Positions 5,593-8,787 of a stretch of DNA of 8,787 bases are shown piece after piece (within the stretch, counting starts at the first letter, position 1; each line of letters starts with the position of its first letter). The notes beneath the pieces are model-generated. The model was not told the origin of the DNA. It did not search any database and saw only the letters and a list, made by a program, of their open reading frames with translations. Made by a program: the position numbers and the translations under genes. This DNA comes from an uncultured Opitutia bacterium (lineage in GTDB: Bacteria > Verrucomicrobiota > Verrucomicrobiia > Opitutales > UBA953): the NCBI GenBank assembly GCA_903921665.1, contig CAIXQT010000250.1, forward strand, positions 1-8,787. Direction: 5' to 3'.

Positions 5593-6345
5593 TCAGAAGG
5601 AAGGGAAGTCGAAGAGGCCCGCCGGAAGCTCGGGGTTCACCGTCACGCGGCCGTAGGCGACCGTGCCGGATTTCTTGCCGGAGACGAAGACCGTCTCCTT
5701 GGCCGGGAAGGCGATGCCGTCGGCGACGATCACGCCTTCGACCTTCTGGCGCTGAAGCTCGCCCTTGGGCGTGAGCTGGTCGGAGGCGACGAGCACGAAC
5801 GTGTCGGCGGCGAAATAGCGGGTGATCCGGAAGCCGCTGGCGTAGGCGTATTCGACGGCGTGCGTCTTGCGGCCGTCGATGTCCGCGGCGCCTTGATAGG
5901 TCGCTTGGCCGCGACCGACGGCGGGCGGGCTGAAGAAGGCGAGGTCGTCCGCGGCCATGTCCTGCATCTTGCGGAAATTCTCGTACGGCAGCGCGCGCAA
6001 AGAGCGTGCGGCGAGCCTATCGGATTTGCGGCTGACCCAGCCTTCGAGCCGACCGATGCCCATGGCCGACTCGGCGCCGGTCGTCGGGACGTCGGTCTTC
6101 TCGAGGCGGTAGCCCGGCGCCACGACGGTCAGCGTCGAGGTGTTCGCCGTCTGTCCGGCGTCATCAAGGGCGGAGAACTCGAACCGGAGGGACCTTACTT
6201 TCGCGAGGGCTGCAGGGTCGGAGGCGAGGGCGGCGCGGGCCTTGGCGACGATGGTCTCGACGGTGAGCGCCGGCTCGGCGGCGACGGCCGGTCCGGCGAG
6301 CAGGAGCGACGCGAAGAGCGCGGTGAACTGGCGGAACGAGGCCAT
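5593..6345 (-). CDS. Secreted LolA-like periplasmic protein of unknown function
   Basis: A 250-residue exported protein. Residues 1-22 are a Sec signal peptide (R5, hydrophobic core 8-20, AVA just before A23). There is no lipobox cysteine, so it is likely soluble in the periplasm or secreted. An opening helix-rich part (28-50, 'TVETIVAKARAALASDPAALAKV') is followed by 'VRSLRFEFSA', 'GYRLEKTD' (78-85), 'GFRITRYFAADTFVLVASDQLTPKGE' (171-196), 'VEGVIVADGIAFPAKETVF' and a closing 'VTVNPELPAGLFDFPSF' (234-250). This order (helix, antiparallel sheet, closing NP-x-L-F-x-P-like segment) resembles the LolA/LolB/RseB lipid-binding fold and DUF4292-type proteins. Specific function is unknown. It sits between hisA (72 bases upstream) and hisD (4 bases downstream), with no visible Shine-Dalgarno sequence. 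The fold call is from pattern and is moderately uncertain; the gene itself is convincing. Confidence 0.72.
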   Translation of the reverse strand: MASFRQFTALFASLLLAGPAVAAEPALTVETIVAKARAALASDPAALAKVRSLRFEFSALDDAGQTANTSTLTVVAPGYRLEKTDVPTTGAESAMGIGRLEGWVSRKSDRLAARSLRALPYENFRKMQDMAADDLAFFSPPAVGRGQATYQGAADIDGRKTHAVEYAYASGFRITRYFAADTFVLVASDQLTPKGELQRQKVEGVIVADGIAFPAKETVFVSGKKSGTVAYGRVTVNPELPAGLFDFPSF

Positions 6346-6400
6346 GGACGGCCGATGTTGGGCGGGGGTGCCTGCTTGGCAAGCATCGGAAGGGCGGCCA

Positions 6401-6413
6401 GGCCGCTCCGGCC
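6401..6413 (-). other. GC hairpin just after the hisA stop codon
   Basis: GGCCG (6401-6405), a CTC loop and CGGCC (6409-6413) form a perfect 5-bp stem beginning 4 bases after the hisA stop (6420-6418). A second small stem, TGCTT-GGC-AAGCA, lies at 6373-6385 in the same 72-base gap. Neither has a U-tract. They may reduce read-through into, or set RNA levels for, the LolA-like and hisD genes, or be chance. Confidence 0.28.
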
Positions 6414-6417
6414 GAGC

Positions 6418-7149
6418 TCAGCGTTCGCCCGTAGCCTTGAGCAGACCGGCCACGTCGCAGCGGCCTTCGTAGAGCGCCTTGCCGACGATGGCGCCGACGA
6501 GATTCGGGTAGGCCTTGGACATCTCGGCGAGACGCGCGACATCTTCGGTGCCGGAGACGCCGCCGGAGGCGATGACTCCGCACGGGCAGACCTTGAGGAC
6601 CTCTTCGAGGGATTTCCAATTCGGACCCGTGAGCATGCCGTCGGTGGCGATATCGGTGTAGATCACCGTGGAGACGCCGAGCTCGCCGGCTTCCTGGGCG
6701 AACTCAGTGGCCTTGAGGGCCGTGACGTCCGTCCAGCCTTTGACGGCGACGAGACCATCCTTGGCGTCGATGCCGACCGCGAGGCGCGGGCCGTGGGCCT
6801 TGGCCATCTCGCGAAGGAAAGCGGGATCGGTCGCGGCGCGCGTGCCGATGACGACGCGGCTGGCGCCGGCGGCGAAGGCGGCTTCGGCGGTGGCGCGGTC
6901 GCGCATGCCGCCGCCGAACTGGATCTTCGGTCCGAGCGCGGCGATGCGCTGGAGCGTCGGGAGATTAAGCGGAGCGCCGCCGAAGGCGCCGTCGAGGTCG
7001 ACGACGTGGATCCACGCCGCGCCGGCCTGGGCGAAGACGATGGCCGGTTCGACCGGGTCCTTGTAGTAGTCGGTGCGCGCGTCGTCGCGGCCTTGGCTGA
7101 GGCGGACGCAGCGACCGCCGCGGATATCGATGGCCGGATAGGCGAGCAT
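6418..7149 (-). CDS. hisA: ProFAR isomerase (HisA)
   Basis: HisA is the (beta-alpha)8-barrel enzyme that performs the Amadori rearrangement of ProFAR to PRFAR, the fourth step of histidine synthesis, in the cytoplasm. The 243-residue length is normal. The two catalytic aspartates are visible: D8 in 'YPAIDIRGGRCVRLSQG' (4-20) and D170 in 'YTDIATDGMLTGPN' (164-177). 'VVDLDGAFGG' (49-58), 'QFGGGMRD' (77-84), 'VVIGTRAATDP' (99-109), 'VGIDAKDG' (125-132, with D128) and 'ASGGVSG' (194-200) are the barrel-strand and phosphate-binding motifs in order. The pattern separates it from HisF. The ATG is 5 bases after the clpX stop, with no Shine-Dalgarno sequence, so it appears co-transcribed with clpX rather than with hisF, hisH or hisI, none of which are in the window. 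Confidence 0.96.
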   Translation of the reverse strand: MLAYPAIDIRGGRCVRLSQGRDDARTDYYKDPVEPAIVFAQAGAAWIHVVDLDGAFGGAPLNLPTLQRIAALGPKIQFGGGMRDRATAEAAFAAGASRVVIGTRAATDPAFLREMAKAHGPRLAVGIDAKDGLVAVKGWTDVTALKATEFAQEAGELGVSTVIYTDIATDGMLTGPNWKSLEEVLKVCPCGVIASGGVSGTEDVARLAEMSKAYPNLVGAIVGKALYEGRCDVAGLLKATGER

Positions 7150-7154
7150 GGGAA

Positions 7155-8471
7155 TCAGGAAGCCTTCTTCTTCGGCGCGGCGACCGTCACCGGCTTCTCG
7201 CCGCGGATGGCCTCGGCCGTCACCGTGAACTTCGAGCCGGGGGCGGCTTCAGGCAGCGCGTACATCGCGTCGAGCAGCACGCCTTCGAGGACGGAGCGGA
7301 GGCCGCGGGCGCCGGTGCCGAGGGCGAGCGCCTTGTCGGCGGCGGCCTCGAGGGATTCGCGGCTGAACTCGAGCGTCATGCCCGAGAGGGCGAAGAGCTT
7401 GCGGTACTGCTTCGTCGCGGCGTTGCGCGGTTCGGTCAGGATGCGGATGAGGGCTTCGCGGTCGAGGGGTTCGAGCACCGAGATCACCGGCAGGCGGCCG
7501 ACGAACTCCGGGATCATGCCGAACGAGAAGAGGTCTTCAGGCTGCAGTCCCGCGACGATCTGTTCGGCCGAGAGGGAAGGCTTGTCGTTCTGCGGGGGGA
7601 CGAAGCCCAGGGACTTCGCGCCGCCGCGGCGGGCGATGATGCGGTCGAGGCCCGCGAAGGCGCCGCCGCAGATGAAGAGGATGTCGGCCGTGTCGACGCG
7701 GATGCACTGCTGTTCCGGGTGCTTGCGGCCGCCGGCGGGCGGGACGTTGCAGACCGTGCCTTCGAGCAGCTTGAGGAGGGCCTGTTGCACGCCTTCGCCG
7801 GAGACGTCGCGCGTGATCGAGGCCGAGTCGGACTTGCGGCCGATCTTGTCGATCTCGTCGATGAACACGATGCCGCGCTGGGCGCGTTCGACGTCCATGT
7901 CGGCGGACTGCAGCAGGCGGAGGATGACCGTCTCCACGTCGTCGCCGACGTAGCCGGCTTCGGTGAGCGTGGTGGCGTCGGCGATCGCGAACGGCACGTC
8001 GAGCATGCGGGCGAGCGAGCGGGCGAGGAGCGTCTTGCCGGTGCCCGTCGGGCCGATCAGCAGCACGTTGCTCTTGTCGAGTTCGACGTCGGCGAGGTCG
8101 CCGGCCTGGGCGGCGGTGGCCTGCGTGTGGCGGTCGTTGAGACGCTTGTAATGGTTGAAGACCGCGACCGAGAGGACCTTCTTCGCGTGGGCCTGGCCGA
8201 TGACGTGGGCGTCCAGCTCGAGGCGGAGCTGCGTCGGCGGGATGAGCTTGATCGGCGCGAGCGGCGGCTTCGCGGGGGCTTCCTGCATCGCGGGTCCGCC
8301 GGCGGGGGCGGACGGCTTGCCGTCGCGGGATTTCTCGCGATCGAGGAGGCGGCCGCAGGTGGAGACGCAGGCGTCGCAGATGCCGACGCCGGCGGGTCCG
8401 GCGATCAGCTTGCCGGCCTGGGCGGCGGGCTTGCCGCAGAAGGAGCAGCTCTCGGCGCGGTCCCCGGCCAT
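7155..8471 (-). CDS. clpX: ATP-dependent Clp protease ATP-binding subunit ClpX
   Basis: ClpX is the hexameric AAA+ unfoldase that recognises substrates and threads them into ClpP. At 438 residues it is near normal length. The N-terminal zinc domain has C9-x2-C12 and C32-x2-C35 with 'KLIAGP' between them, followed by an Ala/Pro-rich linker (about 51-72). The AAA+ core shows Walker A 'GPTGTGKT' (140-147), pore loop 'GYVG' (173-176), Walker B 'VFIDEIDK' (202-209), RKH loop 'GGRKH' (247-251), the ClpP-docking loop as L288-G289-F290, an arginine-finger region 'PEFVGRLP' (321-328) and sensor 2 'GARGLR' (387-392). The tail ends in a basic PKKKAS. The docking loop reads LGF rather than the commoner IGF, a conservative change. 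The start ATG follows the clpP stop by 4 bases and hisA begins 5 bases downstream, so all three are probably on one transcript. Confidence 0.98.
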   Translation of the reverse strand: MAGDRAESCSFCGKPAAQAGKLIAGPAGVGICDACVSTCGRLLDREKSRDGKPSAPAGGPAMQEAPAKPPLAPIKLIPPTQLRLELDAHVIGQAHAKKVLSVAVFNHYKRLNDRHTQATAAQAGDLADVELDKSNVLLIGPTGTGKTLLARSLARMLDVPFAIADATTLTEAGYVGDDVETVILRLLQSADMDVERAQRGIVFIDEIDKIGRKSDSASITRDVSGEGVQQALLKLLEGTVCNVPPAGGRKHPEQQCIRVDTADILFICGGAFAGLDRIIARRGGAKSLGFVPPQNDKPSLSAEQIVAGLQPEDLFSFGMIPEFVGRLPVISVLEPLDREALIRILTEPRNAATKQYRKLFALSGMTLEFSRESLEAAADKALALGTGARGLRSVLEGVLLDAMYALPEAAPGSKFTVTAEAIRGEKPVTVAAPKKKAS

Positions 8472-8475
8472 GCGC

Positions 8476-8787
8476 TTAGGCGCGGGCCGCCTTGGGCGCC
8501 ACGACGTGGTCGACGAGGCCGTAGGCCTTCGCCTGTTCGGCCGTCATGTAGAAGTCGCGGTCGGAGTCGCGCATCAGCTCCTCAGGCGTCTTGTTGGTGA
8601 GTTTGGCGAGGACGTGGTTGAGCGTGTCGCGCCAGCGGAGGATTTCCTTGGCGGCGATCGAGATGTCGGAAGTCTGGCCCGTCGCGCCGCCGCTGGGCTG
8701 GTGGATCATCACGCGGCAGTTCGGGAGCGCGTGGCGCTTGCCCTTGGTGCCGGCGGCGAGGAGCACCGTGGCCATGCTGGACGCTTG
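8476..8787 (-). CDS. clpP: ATP-dependent Clp protease proteolytic subunit ClpP, C-terminal half (start lies beyond the right edge)
   Basis: ClpP is the barrel-forming serine protease partner of ClpX. Only the last 103 residues are present. The fragment opens with Q-A-S-S-M-A, so the catalytic serine is residue 4 (codon 8778-8776). The catalytic histidine is H29 in 'VMIHQPSGG', 25 residues later, and the aspartate is D78 in 'DSDRDFYM', 74 residues after the serine. Both spacings equal those of characterised ClpP (Ser98/His123/Asp172 numbering), so the triad is intact. 'FYMTAEQAKAYGLVDHVV' is the usual C-terminal block. The frame reads through the right edge; the internal ATG at 8775 is only the Met after the catalytic serine and is not the start. 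Confidence 0.97.
   Translation of the reverse strand, partial: QASSMATVLLAAGTKGKRHALPNCRVMIHQPSGGATGQTSDISIAAKEILRWRDTLNHVLAKLTNKTPEELMRDSDRDFYMTAEQAKAYGLVDHVVAPKAARA

Noticed and set aside
5455..7953. An 832-codon plus-strand open frame over hisD, LolA-like, hisA and clpX
   Set aside because: It is antisense to four genes, three with intact catalytic residues. Its R/G/A/D/E-rich translation has no motif order of its own, so it is a GC-driven shadow frame.
1..8787. CRISPR array, tRNA or rRNA gene, insertion sequence, prophage or defence genes
   Set aside because: I saw no regularly spaced repeats, no cloverleaf-like or rRNA-like segments, no transposase or integrase motifs and no terminal repeats; coding density is accounted for by housekeeping and conserved genes.

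Overview
This is a compact, GC-rich bacterial chromosome segment with nine protein genes I can name or place in a family, one candidate 41-residue membrane microprotein, and no RNA genes, mobile elements or CRISPR arrays that I can see. The mix suggests a Gram-negative bacterium of the PVC group, probably Verrucomicrobiota (Opitutae-like). This is inference: the secreted WGDT protein resembles proteins I associate with Planctomycetes and Verrucomicrobia, the HisD has the 'VPLVSTVLM' type of active-site segment, and Shine-Dalgarno sequences are nearly absent. No marker gene settles the taxonomy.

The window has three transcription blocks. On the right, the minus strand carries clpP (entering from the right edge), clpX, hisA, a secreted LolA-like protein and hisD, in that order of transcription. 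Gaps are 4 and 5 bases at clpP/clpX and clpX/hisA, 72 bases before the LolA-like gene, and 4 bases before hisD. In the centre a single plus-strand gene, an inositol-monophosphatase-family HisN, converges on hisD with only 7 bases between the stop codons; a perfect hairpin covers both stops. On the left, divergent from hisN, the minus strand carries a secreted beta-propeller-like protein, a DUF2071 protein, a HAD phosphatase overlapping it by 8 bases, then after 100 bases a candidate microprotein and, one base later, the start of acetyl-CoA synthetase (acs), which runs off the left edge.

HisA, HisN and HisD together cover the ProFAR isomerisation, the histidinol-phosphate dephosphorylation and the final two oxidations of histidine synthesis. 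ClpP and ClpX form the ATP-dependent protease. Acs activates acetate. The propeller, DUF2071 and LolA-like proteins have no assigned function.

The most striking pattern crosses genes: all ten proposed start codons have C at position -1 and at most one has a plausible Shine-Dalgarno sequence. The rest is largely ordinary housekeeping sequence. I found no convincing new defence, mobile or RNA-guided system.
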